A stretch of 64,000 nucleotides of DNA from SIG603 sp964369415. Its GTDB lineage: Bacteria; Bacillota; Clostridia; Oscillospirales; Acutalibacteraceae. Below, in pieces: positions 9,574 through 17,065 of the stretch (positions are counted from its first letter, which is position 1; each line of letters opens with the position of its first letter). The DNA is taken from contig CAYJFP010000005.1 of the NCBI GenBank assembly GCA_964369415.1, positions 1 to 64,000 of the forward strand, in the 5' to 3' direction. Position numbers and translations under genes: made by a program. The notes beneath the pieces are model-generated. The model did no database searches. It saw nothing but the letters and a program-made list of their open reading frames with translations, and was not told the origin of the DNA.

Positions 9574-9658
9574 ATGTTTATGCTATCATCGGAAAATGTG
9601 CATAGACGCAATCACGATAGTGATAATTTGGCTACAATATTTTAGAAAAGAGGAACAA

Positions 9659-11473
9659 ATGTCAACAACTACATTTAAAGAACTAGACTTAAATCCCGAA
9701 ATTTTAAGGGCGATAGACGATGCGGGATTTGAAAACATGACTCCGATTCAGGCACAGGCGATTCCTGTTATTTTTTCAGGTGCCGACATACTAGCTCAGT
9801 CTCAAACAGGTACTGGAAAGACCATAGCTTTTGGAATACCAGCGGTGCAAAGCATCGAAAAGGGCGTTAAAAACGTACAAGTAATGGTGCTTTCGCCTAC
9901 AAGAGAACTAGCAGAGCAGTGCGGAGAAGAAATTCGCAAACTGGCAAAATATTTGCCGCATGTCAAAACTGCCGATATTTTTGGCGGTGCAAATTACGAC
10001 AAACAATTCAAAGAGCTAAAAAGTGCAAACTTCATCATAGGTACTCCGGGAAGAATCATGGATCATATGAGAAGAGGCACACTTAAACTCAACAAGCTTA
10101 AAATGATTGTCTTGGATGAAGCCGACGAAATGCTCAACATGGGATTTAAAGAAGACATCGAAGAAATCCTTAAAGATGTGCCAGAAGAAAGACAAGTCGT
10201 CTTGTTTTCTGCGACAATTTCAAAGGGTATCAAAGCGATAACGAAAGAGTTTTTAAAAAAACCAGTGAACGTAGAAATAAATAGGGACAAAGTAACGCTT
10301 GAAAGCATAACTCAGTCGTATATCCATGTCCCAATGTACCATAAACAGGACGTCTTAAACCTTATAATGCATAGGTATAAGCCCAAAAGAGCGATAGTTT
10401 TTTCTAACACAAAATCTATGGTAGATGAAATTTCAGATGCACTGATTTCAGCAGGATTTTCGGCAGATGGACTACACGGCGACATGAAGCAGGGGCAGCG
10501 CTCAAAAGTAATGAATGCATTTAAACGTGGAAAAACCAATATTTTGGTTGCGACCGACGTTGCGGCAAGAGGAATCGACGTAAGCGACATTGACTATGTC
10601 ATTAACTTTGACATACCTAAAATGAGCGAGTATTACGTTCATAGAATCGGAAGAACTGGAAGAGCCGGAAAAGACGGAAATGCCATCACACTTTGTTGTG
10701 GGAACAGGCAAATTTCAGAGCTGAAAAGGCTTAGTGATACAGTTAAATCCAAAATTTCTCAAATGGAAATTCCAAGTTTGAAAGAAATTCAAAATAATAA
10801 CAGAGATGCAAACCTTGACTTGCTTAGAACGATGCTAGAAAAAGAAGCCGAAGCTGAAAACTTTGAAATGCTTGAAATATTAACCGAAGAAGGTTATGAA
10901 GTAAACAAAATAGCGGCTACCTTGATGGCGATGAATTTCTCGGCGCCGATAGAGGGTCTTATCGAGGTTAAAGCACCAAAAACGAAAAAACCTGAGCGCT
11001 CAGAAAAAGTGAAGCGTGATAAAGACGGAAATGTGAATTACGCTCAAATAGTAATTTCTTGCGGTAAATCAAGACGTGTAGCGGCGAATCACATAGTCGG
11101 TGCAGTGACGGAAAAAACAGGTATGAGCTCAAAAGACATCGGCAAAATCATTGTAGGCGATGAATATAGTGTGGTCGATATTCCGGTAGAAATTGTCGAT
11201 GAAATAATAGTTTCAATGCAAGGCTGCAAGATTTGCGGTAAGCCAGTTACTACGAATTTGTACATGGAAGAGATGTTTGATAAGCCGATTAAATCTGATA
11301 GACATAAAAGAAGCAAAGGTCATGACGACAAAAAACATCACGGCGATAGGAAACATTACGCAGACAGAGACAGAAAAAGAAGCAGAAACAGCTTGGACGA
11401 TTCAAATAGAAACAAACGTCATTCAAAAGATGATAAACATTCGGGACATTCAAGAAATAGGAAAAAGAAATAA
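9659..11473 (+). CDS. deaD: DEAD-box ATP-dependent RNA helicase (DeaD/CshA type)
   Basis: A 604-residue RNA helicase. The first RecA domain carries the Q motif, AQSQTGTGKT, PTRELAEQ, DEAD in VLDEADEM, and SAT. The second carries VATDVAARGIDV and HRIGRTGRAG. Residues about 455-530 match the DbpA-type RNA-binding domain of DeaD/CsdA. The tail is very basic and rich in His, Lys, Arg and Asp. The ATG at 9659 has GAGG upstream and opens directly on FKELDLNPEILRAI; the longer frame to 9533 would translate the leader terminator. Known relatives remodel rRNA and mRNA structure, especially in the cold. Confidence 0.93.
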   Translation: MSTTTFKELDLNPEILRAIDDAGFENMTPIQAQAIPVIFSGADILAQSQTGTGKTIAFGIPAVQSIEKGVKNVQVMVLSPTRELAEQCGEEIRKLAKYLPHVKTADIFGGANYDKQFKELKSANFIIGTPGRIMDHMRRGTLKLNKLKMIVLDEADEMLNMGFKEDIEEILKDVPEERQVVLFSATISKGIKAITKEFLKKPVNVEINRDKVTLESITQSYIHVPMYHKQDVLNLIMHRYKPKRAIVFSNTKSMVDEISDALISAGFSADGLHGDMKQGQRSKVMNAFKRGKTNILVATDVAARGIDVSDIDYVINFDIPKMSEYYVHRIGRTGRAGKDGNAITLCCGNRQISELKRLSDTVKSKISQMEIPSLKEIQNNNRDANLDLLRTMLEKEAEAENFEMLEILTEEGYEVNKIAATLMAMNFSAPIEGLIEVKAPKTKKPERSEKVKRDKDGNVNYAQIVISCGKSRRVAANHIVGAVTEKTGMSSKDIGKIIVGDEYSVVDIPVEIVDEIIVSMQGCKICGKPVTTNLYMEEMFDKPIKSDRHKRSKGHDDKKHHGDRKHYADRDRKRSRNSLDDSNRNKRHSKDDKHSGHSRNRKKK

Positions 11474-11521
11474 ATATACTTAAAGTATATAATTGCATTA
11501 AGAAATGTGATTTTTAAGATG

Positions 11522-11558
11522 AAAAACCATTCAATTTTTTTGAGTGGTTTTTTGTGTT
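11522..11558 (+). terminator. Helicase gene terminator
   Basis: AAACCATTC paired with GAGTGGTTT (one G-T pair) around a T-rich loop, followed by TTTTGTGTTTTTTT. It lies about 50 bases after the helicase stop. The rest of the 389-base gap 11474-11862 holds a short direct repeat and the kinase-operon promoter and operator. Confidence 0.75.
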
Positions 11559-11640
11559 TTTTTAAAATAAAAAAGTAGAATTTAAATATTAAAATATTTT
11601 TTTAATATAATATTATTTAAAAGAAAAAAATTAAAATAAA

Positions 11641-11671
11641 GAGCTAAAATTAAATAAAATAGAGCTAAAAT
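11641..11671 (+). repeat. 21-bp-period direct repeat upstream of sugar-kinase promoter
   Basis: GAGCTAAAAT occurs at 11641-11650 and again at 11662-11671, in similar AT-rich context. The 21-base period equals two helical turns. It ends about 70 bases upstream of the -35 box, so it could be an activator site, or chance in very AT-rich DNA. Confidence 0.35.
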
Positions 11672-11739
11672 ATGTATTTGTGTCATGAACTCACAAAAAA
11701 ACGGATAAGATTTTGTATAATAACACGGTGAGTTATAGA

Positions 11740-11768
11740 TTGACAGTGTAAAACAAGTGTGATAGAAT
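11740..11768 (+). promoter_or_regulatory. Sigma-A promoter of the PfkB-epimerase-VOC-LarA operon
   Basis: Consensus TTGACA (11740-11745), a 17-base spacer, then TAGAAT (11763-11768). The transcription start should be near 11775, so the leader is about 88 bases. Confidence 0.8.
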
Positions 11769-11777
11769 AGAGAAAAT

Positions 11778-11789
11778 TGAAACGTTACA
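11778..11789 (+). promoter_or_regulatory. LacI-family operator at the kinase promoter
   Basis: TGAAACGTTACA, an imperfect palindrome centred on CG as in GalR/LacI operators. It begins 9 bases after the -10 box, so bound repressor would cover the transcription start. It matches two sites in front of the second operon (16080, 16136). The LacI protein encoded at 19580 is the likely binder; CcpA is less likely because cre sites are usually longer. Confidence 0.7.
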
Positions 11790-11862
11790 ATTTGTTTTGA
11801 AGACAAAAACAATAACTAAGATTTGCAGTGAAATTCTTTTAATAAAAAGGGGAAATTAAACA

Positions 11863-12948
11863 ATGAGTAAAATAAATATTGAGGCAGAGTTAAGAAAAGT
11901 TAAGGGAACTGCAGCTTTAGGAATAGATGGAATGATAGATGAAGTCTTTGAATTAGTCGAAAGTAGAAAGGCAAAAGACGAATATACAGTGATAAATAAT
12001 TTACTAAATTTTGGTGAGGCAATCACCGAAAGAAAAACAGGAGGAATGGCTAAAGAACGTCTATTAAAGCGCCGTTCAGGTGGAGGATTTGTGGCAAATA
12101 CAGGAAGAGCTACTGCTACTTTAGGAATTGAAAGCACGTTTATTGGCATGTTTGGTGAAGGTAAAAATGAGGATGTTTTTAGCGAATTTGATGATTTAGC
12201 CAAGATTTATTCATTGGGAAGACCTGCCATGATAGCCGTTTTAGAGTTTGTTGACGGGAAAATTTTAATGCCGAATTTAGAACCCCTCATTAATTTGAAG
12301 TGGGAAGACATTACCGAAAAGTTCGGAGATGAAAAAGTAAAAGAGATTTTCTCAAAAGACATTATAGGCATGGGGTATTGGTCAAATATCTATGATTTTG
12401 AAAGAATTTTATCAAATATTGTAACTATCGGATTGAGTAGTAAAAAGACAAAGAGAGTTTTTCACGACTTTGCAAACTTGAATAAACGCACGAATTCAGC
12501 GCTAAAAGAAGCACTTGAAGTTTTGAGTAAAGAAGATAAAAGACTACCACAGACACTTAGCCTTAATGAACATGAAGGCGGAATTTTATGCTCGGTTTTA
12601 GGTGTGGAGTATCCTAAAGATATAAATACACCACAGGCGATGGAGCCGGCATTAAAAGCCGTGGAAAAAGTAAGAGAAATGATAGACATAGACGAAGTGA
12701 TAATTCACTCATTGCACTTTGCGGTCTCGGCTTCAAAAAATAAAGGAAGCGCCTTTGCCTATCAAAACTACTGTAAAAATGCAGTCAGAACAACGGGTGC
12801 TGGTGACACATTTAACGGGGGATACATGGTGGCTTCACTTACGAATTTATCGCAAGAAGAGAAATTAATCGTATCAAATGCAGTTACATATTACTATGTT
12901 TCTACTGGAAATGCACCAAAAATAGAAGATGTTTTATCTTTAATTTAA
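11863..12948 (+). CDS. PfkB/ribokinase-family sugar kinase
   Basis: A 361-residue kinase that phosphorylates a sugar or sugar derivative with ATP. The glycine-rich N-terminal motif SGGGFVANT (residues 72-80) and the catalytic signature TTGAGDTFNGG (309-319, with Asp315 as base) define the PfkB family. N- and C-terminal segments are longer than in ribokinase, and I do not recognise a characterised subfamily. Site AAAAGGGGAAATTAAACA. It is first in the operon with an epimerase, a VOC protein and a LarA-like protein, so it probably traps an unusual ketose or acid sugar for the pathway. Fructokinase, KDG kinase and tagatose-6-P kinase are all possible alternatives. Confidence 0.85.
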   Translation: MSKINIEAELRKVKGTAALGIDGMIDEVFELVESRKAKDEYTVINNLLNFGEAITERKTGGMAKERLLKRRSGGGFVANTGRATATLGIESTFIGMFGEGKNEDVFSEFDDLAKIYSLGRPAMIAVLEFVDGKILMPNLEPLINLKWEDITEKFGDEKVKEIFSKDIIGMGYWSNIYDFERILSNIVTIGLSSKKTKRVFHDFANLNKRTNSALKEALEVLSKEDKRLPQTLSLNEHEGGILCSVLGVEYPKDINTPQAMEPALKAVEKVREMIDIDEVIIHSLHFAVSASKNKGSAFAYQNYCKNAVRTTGAGDTFNGGYMVASLTNLSQEEKLIVSNAVTYYYVSTGNAPKIEDVLSLI

Positions 12949-12977
12949 AATAAAATTAATTGAGAGGAATTGATAAT

Positions 12978-13814
12978 ATGCGTTTAGGTTGTACAGTCTC
13001 GACTTATCCCACTAAATTTGGACCAATAGTTTTTAAGGACGGAAATCTTGCCGAAAACTTTAAAATTATGAGAAAATATGGATTTAGCGGGGTTGATTTA
13101 TTTGTAAACAGCACTTCGGCTGAGGTGATGAAAGAGTATAAAAAAATGCTCGAAGCAAATGACATTAAAATGGCTACATATCTTGCGATATTCTTAGCGG
13201 AAAACGGAGTTAAACTTTCAGAAAGTGATCCGATAAAAGCTAGAAAAAACATAGAAATGGTAAAAACTCAAATAGAAAATGCTAAATTCTTTGACGCTAA
13301 AGGCCTTGCGATGGGTTTTATCAGAGGTGGCTATGAAGCGGATAAAGAAGAAAAAAGCGACGGACTTAAGAGAATAGCCGAGGCGTTAAGCGAGCTTGGT
13401 GAATATGCTGATTCTTTAGGCACAAAGATTTTATTAGAGCCTATCAATAGATACGAGATTAACACACTAAACACTGCCATAGAAAGTGCCGATTTTATAA
13501 AAGAAAACAATTTAAAAGGCATAGGACTTTTGATTGATGCATTCCACATGAATATCGAAGACAAGAGCATAGGGGATAGCATTAGATACTGCAAAGACTA
13601 CACTGTAAACATGCACATGGCGGACAGCAATCGCTATGAACTTGGCGAAGGTCATTTAGATATGAAAGAGGTGCTAGAGGCACTTATCGAAACAAAGTTT
13701 GATGGTTTTTTAACACTCGAAGCCTTTGTAAAAGATCCTGAAAAAGGACTTAAGCAAACAAGGGAAATTCTAAAAGCATATGAAAAAAAACTTGGATTTA
13801 AGATTGAAGAATAA
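12978..13814 (+). CDS. Sugar isomerase/epimerase, TIM barrel (tagatose 3-epimerase/IolO-like)
   Basis: A 278-residue xylose-isomerase-like TIM barrel. The metal-site pattern of ketose 3-epimerases is visible: Glu in LLEPINRYE, Asp and His in LLIDAFHMNIED, His in HMADSNRYELGEGHLD, and Glu in LTLEAF. Arg in the SNR segment is the usual substrate-contact residue. The ATG at 12978 has GAGAGGAAT 7-8 bases upstream. Known relatives epimerise D-tagatose, D-psicose or 5-keto-gluconate, or isomerise hydroxypyruvate. Lying between a sugar kinase and a VOC protein, it likely inverts a carbon next to a ketone in the pathway intermediate. Confidence 0.83.
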   Translation: MRLGCTVSTYPTKFGPIVFKDGNLAENFKIMRKYGFSGVDLFVNSTSAEVMKEYKKMLEANDIKMATYLAIFLAENGVKLSESDPIKARKNIEMVKTQIENAKFFDAKGLAMGFIRGGYEADKEEKSDGLKRIAEALSELGEYADSLGTKILLEPINRYEINTLNTAIESADFIKENNLKGIGLLIDAFHMNIEDKSIGDSIRYCKDYTVNMHMADSNRYELGEGHLDMKEVLEALIETKFDGFLTLEAFVKDPEKGLKQTREILKAYEKKLGFKIEE

Positions 13815-13838
13815 AATTAATTTAAAGGAGAAATGATT

Positions 13839-14342
13839 ATGATTAACCCACAAGAAACTTTTAAAGCGCCGATACAAATAGGTATCATCTGTAAGGATTT
13901 AGACAAAACACTCAAAAATTTTGAGGAAATACTTGGAATGGATAAATGGAGAATTGCAAGCTTTCCGCCTGAAGGTCATGAAGATGTAACCCGTGTTTAT
14001 CACGAGGCAAAAGGCGACTTTACAGGCAAATTCTGCTTTTTTCAATGGGATAATATTGAGCTTGAAATTATTCAGCCAATAAGTGGAAACAGCGTGTGGT
14101 TTGACTATCTTGAAAAAACACCTAACGGACTAGGTCTTCACCATGTTAAATTTATGGTGGATCATCAAGAGCCAGTAAAAGAATATTTTGATTCGAAAGG
14201 AATTGATAGAGTTCTATACGGCGAGGGCGTAGGTCCAAATGCAGGAAGAATTTTTGCGTTCTACGATACTTTTGAAAAACTTGGATTTGATGTTGAAATT
14301 TTAAACAGCGTCAGAAAAGGTGAAGAAGAGGACAAAAAATAA
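13839..14342 (+). CDS. VOC superfamily protein (glyoxalase/methylmalonyl-CoA epimerase fold)
   Basis: A 167-residue protein with two beta-alpha-beta-beta-beta modules. Likely metal ligands are Gln in PIQIGIICKD, Glu in ELEIIQP, His in LGLHHVKF and Glu near the end in FDVEILN. This Q/E/H/E set resembles glyoxalase I rather than dioxygenases. Either ATG 13833 or 13839 could start it; GGAG at 13827 fits 13839 better. VOC enzymes use a metal to isomerise or epimerise through an enediolate, which suits a pathway with a TIM-barrel epimerase and a LarA-like protein. The substrate is unknown. Confidence 0.8.
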   Translation: MINPQETFKAPIQIGIICKDLDKTLKNFEEILGMDKWRIASFPPEGHEDVTRVYHEAKGDFTGKFCFFQWDNIELEIIQPISGNSVWFDYLEKTPNGLGLHHVKFMVDHQEPVKEYFDSKGIDRVLYGEGVGPNAGRIFAFYDTFEKLGFDVEILNSVRKGEEEDKK

Positions 14343-14372
14343 TAGTCTTATTAATCAGAATGGAGAGTAAAA

Positions 14373-15863
14373 ATGAAACTTGAATTTGAATATGGCGAAG
14401 GCCTGATGAGTGCCAATTTGCCTGATAGTACAGATGTATTTATACCTGGCATTACTGTCGAAGACCCAGAATGTTTGCCGCAAGACTGGGACAGTCTTTA
14501 TGCTGAAACGCTGAAAAGTATAAGAAATCCGATAGGAATGGAGCCTCTAGCAGAGCTTGCAAACGAAAACAGTACGGTAGTGTTTATCATTCCTGATATA
14601 GTAAAGGGCGGATGTCAAGAAACAAGCCACAGAAAGGTTTCTATAACTGCATGTCTTGATGAATTATATTCAAAAGGCGTAAAAAAAGAAAATATTCTAA
14701 TGCTTTGCTCAAACGGACTTCACCCAAGGGCGACTATGCCTGAAATGCGTGAAATCTTAGGTGAAAAGCTCTTTTCTGAGTTTTATCCCACAGGACAAAT
14801 CACAAGCCATGATTCAGAAGATACAGAAAATGTGGTGGATTTAGGTTATACATCAAACGGAGATCATGTGTACCTAAACAAGTACGTTTATGATGCGGAT
14901 ATCGCGGTACTCATAGGTCATACACAAGGAAATCCATACGGCGGATATTCTGGTGGATACAAACACTGTTCAACAGGTATTACGCATTGGAAGAGCATTT
15001 CAGCACACCATGTGCCAAAAGTTATGCATAGAAAGGACTTTACTCCTGTTTCGGCACACAGTGAAATGAGAAATAAGTTTGATCAACAAGGCATGTTTAT
15101 GGAAGAAAAAATGGGTAAAAAATTCTTCTGTTGTGATGCTGTTCTCGATACAGTCAGCCGTCAAATCAGCATTTACAGCGGCTGGGCAAAAGAAATGCAG
15201 CCACTGAGCTGGAAAGATGCGGACAAAAGAACCTATGTACACTGGGCTGAGAAAAAATATGATGTTGTGGTTTTCGGCATGCCTACTAATTTCCACTACG
15301 GAAACGGAATGGGCACAAATCCAATTCAGTTTATGCAGGCTTTGAGCGCACAAGTGATCCGTCATAAGAGAATTTTATCGGATAAATGTGTATTTATCGT
15401 TTCAAGCATTTGTGATGGCTACTTCCATGACGAAAGATGGCCTTATCTAAGGGAAATGTATGAAATGTTCCAAAAGGATTATATGAATGTTCTGCCAGAT
15501 ATGAACAGATACGGCGAATATTTTGCTACAAATGAAGAATATATAAGAAAATACCGCTTCTGCAACGCTTTTCATCCCTTCCATGGTTTTTCAATGATGA
15601 GTTGTGGGCATATAGCAGAAATGAACACAAGTGCAATTTATATTGTAGGCGCAAGAGAGCCCGGAATTGCAAGAGGAATGGGACTTAAGACCCGTGCTAC
15701 ATTTGAAGAGGCGCTTGAGGATGCGAAGAAAAAGTATGTTGGAGAAAGTCCAAATGTTTTGGCTCTTCCGCTTACATTTAAGCGTAGTGCGGTGCATCTA
15801 TGCATGAAGGATGGAAGCGATGATGGAGCTATAGATTCTTCGAATCATCCATGTGGCGGTTAA
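14373..15863 (+). CDS. LarA-like protein (DUF2088; nickel-pincer racemase/epimerase family)
   Basis: A 496-residue protein related to nickel-dependent lactate racemase LarA. Recognisable are CSNGLHPRATMPEM (His117, in place of the GTHRP segment), IGHTQGNPYGGYSGGYKHC (His183 and Lys197, the Lys that tethers the nickel-pincer cofactor in LarA), and a His-rich stretch to HH212-213. LarA-family enzymes interconvert 2-hydroxy-acid epimers by hydride transfer and need LarB, LarC and LarE to build the cofactor; none is in this window. As the last gene of the kinase operon it could epimerise a sugar acid. It is longer than LarA (about 425 residues) and Cys- and His-rich, so function by homology is tentative. 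Confidence 0.78.
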   Translation: MKLEFEYGEGLMSANLPDSTDVFIPGITVEDPECLPQDWDSLYAETLKSIRNPIGMEPLAELANENSTVVFIIPDIVKGGCQETSHRKVSITACLDELYSKGVKKENILMLCSNGLHPRATMPEMREILGEKLFSEFYPTGQITSHDSEDTENVVDLGYTSNGDHVYLNKYVYDADIAVLIGHTQGNPYGGYSGGYKHCSTGITHWKSISAHHVPKVMHRKDFTPVSAHSEMRNKFDQQGMFMEEKMGKKFFCCDAVLDTVSRQISIYSGWAKEMQPLSWKDADKRTYVHWAEKKYDVVVFGMPTNFHYGNGMGTNPIQFMQALSAQVIRHKRILSDKCVFIVSSICDGYFHDERWPYLREMYEMFQKDYMNVLPDMNRYGEYFATNEEYIRKYRFCNAFHPFHGFSMMSCGHIAEMNTSAIYIVGAREPGIARGMGLKTRATFEEALEDAKKKYVGESPNVLALPLTFKRSAVHLCMKDGSDDGAIDSSNHPCGG

Positions 15864-15875
15864 TGTGAAAATAAT

Positions 15876-15912
15876 ACCTTGGTACTTTTGTACGGGTACC
15901 AAGGTTATTTTT
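15876..15912 (+). terminator. Terminator of the kinase-LarA operon
   Basis: Perfect 10-bp stem ACCTTGGTAC/GTACCAAGGT with a 10-base loop, followed by TATTTTTAG. The 320-base gap 15864-16183 holds this terminator and the promoter and two operators of the next operon; no gene is visible in it. Confidence 0.75.
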
Positions 15913-16041
15913 AGCATTAATCTGCGTTCTTTCTGCATTTTTTAGTAAAAAAATAGTGATTTGCACATAAATTTTATTATAAATAAAAAAATAATGACTA
16001 AAATGTAGAAAAATATAGTGTGATTTTGGTTAATATTTATA

Positions 16042-16071
16042 TTGACTTAGTGCACAAAAAAGTGTTAAGAT
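16042..16071 (+). promoter_or_regulatory. Sigma-A promoter of the second sugar ABC operon
   Basis: TTGACT (16042-16047) and TAAGAT (16066-16071) with an 18-base spacer (or TTAAGA with 17). The start point should be near 16078, at the left edge of operator 16080-16091. Confidence 0.65.
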
Positions 16072-16079
16072 GTTGGTGT

Positions 16080-16091
16080 TGAAACGTTTTA
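16080..16091 (+). promoter_or_regulatory. LacI-family operator 1 of the ABC operon
   Basis: TGAAACGTTTTA begins 8 bases after the -10 box, the same placement as at the kinase operon. Ten of its twelve bases match the 11778 site, and eleven of twelve the perfect palindrome at 16136. Confidence 0.7.
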
Positions 16092-16135
16092 ATTAACCGC
16101 GCTATACTGAGCGTGATTTTTTTAAAGTAGATATA

Positions 16136-16147
16136 TGAAACGTTTCA
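16136..16147 (+). promoter_or_regulatory. LacI-family operator 2 of the ABC operon (perfect palindrome)
   Basis: TGAAACGTTTCA is fully self-complementary and lies 56 bases (centre to centre) downstream of operator 1, within the leader. The pair could allow a repressor loop or a roadblock to elongation. Confidence 0.75.
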
Positions 16148-16183
16148 AATACACAGAATTTGAAATAATTTAGGAGGAATTTT

Positions 16184-17032
16184 ATGAGCAAATCAAAAAG
16201 CTTTTTAAGACATATTAAAGAGCATTGGTTTACATATTTGGTTCTTATAGTCTTTGGGGGGTTGGTATTATTTCCAGTTTTCTGGATGCTGTCGGTTTCG
16301 CTAAGGGACAATGGGGATGTATTTTCGTTTCCGGCACAGTTATTACCACCTGAGCTAACTTTTGAGGGATATGAAAAAGTTTTATCTGACCCAGATACTT
16401 TAATGTACTTTTTTAACAGCTATTTAAATGGTGCGATAGTAACTGTAATTACAATTATACTTGGTATTATGGCGGGATACGGACTAAGTAGATACGAATT
16501 TAAAGGCAAAAGAATTTTTAGTTTGTTTACAGTATCGACTCAAACAATACCTGCGGTTACACTGTTGATTCCTTTCTTTATCTTGATGGTAAACTATGGA
16601 CTATACAACACAAGATGGGGTCTTATAATAGCATACATATCATTTACGCTTCCTTATTCAATAATAATGATGACAGGATATTTCAACGCAATAGCAAAAG
16701 AAATTGACGAAGCGGCTAGAATAGACGGAGCAGGAGACTTGAAAACACTTTGGAGAATTATTGTTCCGATAGCACAACCGGGAATTGTTTCTACCATGAT
16801 TTACATCTTTATTCTATCATGGAATGAATACATTTTCGCAACAGCACTTATTAAAGACGACGCACTTAAGACAGTTCCTGTAGGAATTGCGCTAATGAAG
16901 GGCGAGACGGTTTATGAGTGGAACACAATGATGGCGATGTCTATCTTAGGTTCGGTGCCTATCCTTATTTTCTACCTGATTCAGCAAAGAAAATTCGTAT
17001 CAGGACTTTCAAGCGGGGCTGTAAAAGGTTAA
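16184..17032 (+). CDS. Carbohydrate ABC transporter permease (MalG/CUT1 type)
   Basis: A 282-residue inner-membrane permease with six predicted transmembrane helices and the EAA loop EAARIDGAGDLKTLWRIIVP. It belongs to the MalG-like half of CUT1 sugar importers. The site is GGAGGAATTTT. Gene order is unusual: MalG-like permease, binding protein, then MalF-like permease; the more common order starts with the binding protein. No ATPase gene is in the locus, so a shared MsmX-type ATPase is implied. Confidence 0.9.
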   Translation: MSKSKSFLRHIKEHWFTYLVLIVFGGLVLFPVFWMLSVSLRDNGDVFSFPAQLLPPELTFEGYEKVLSDPDTLMYFFNSYLNGAIVTVITIILGIMAGYGLSRYEFKGKRIFSLFTVSTQTIPAVTLLIPFFILMVNYGLYNTRWGLIIAYISFTLPYSIIMMTGYFNAIAKEIDEAARIDGAGDLKTLWRIIVPIAQPGIVSTMIYIFILSWNEYIFATALIKDDALKTVPVGIALMKGETVYEWNTMMAMSILGSVPILIFYLIQQRKFVSGLSSGAVKG

Positions 17033-17065
17033 TACCTTAAAAATAAAAAATTGGAGGAAATAACA

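Noticed and set aside
11582..11812. 76-codon open frame on the minus strand in the gap before the sugar kinase
   Set aside because: It has no ribosome binding site, a hydrophobic AT-driven composition, and lies across a clear promoter and operator on the other strand.
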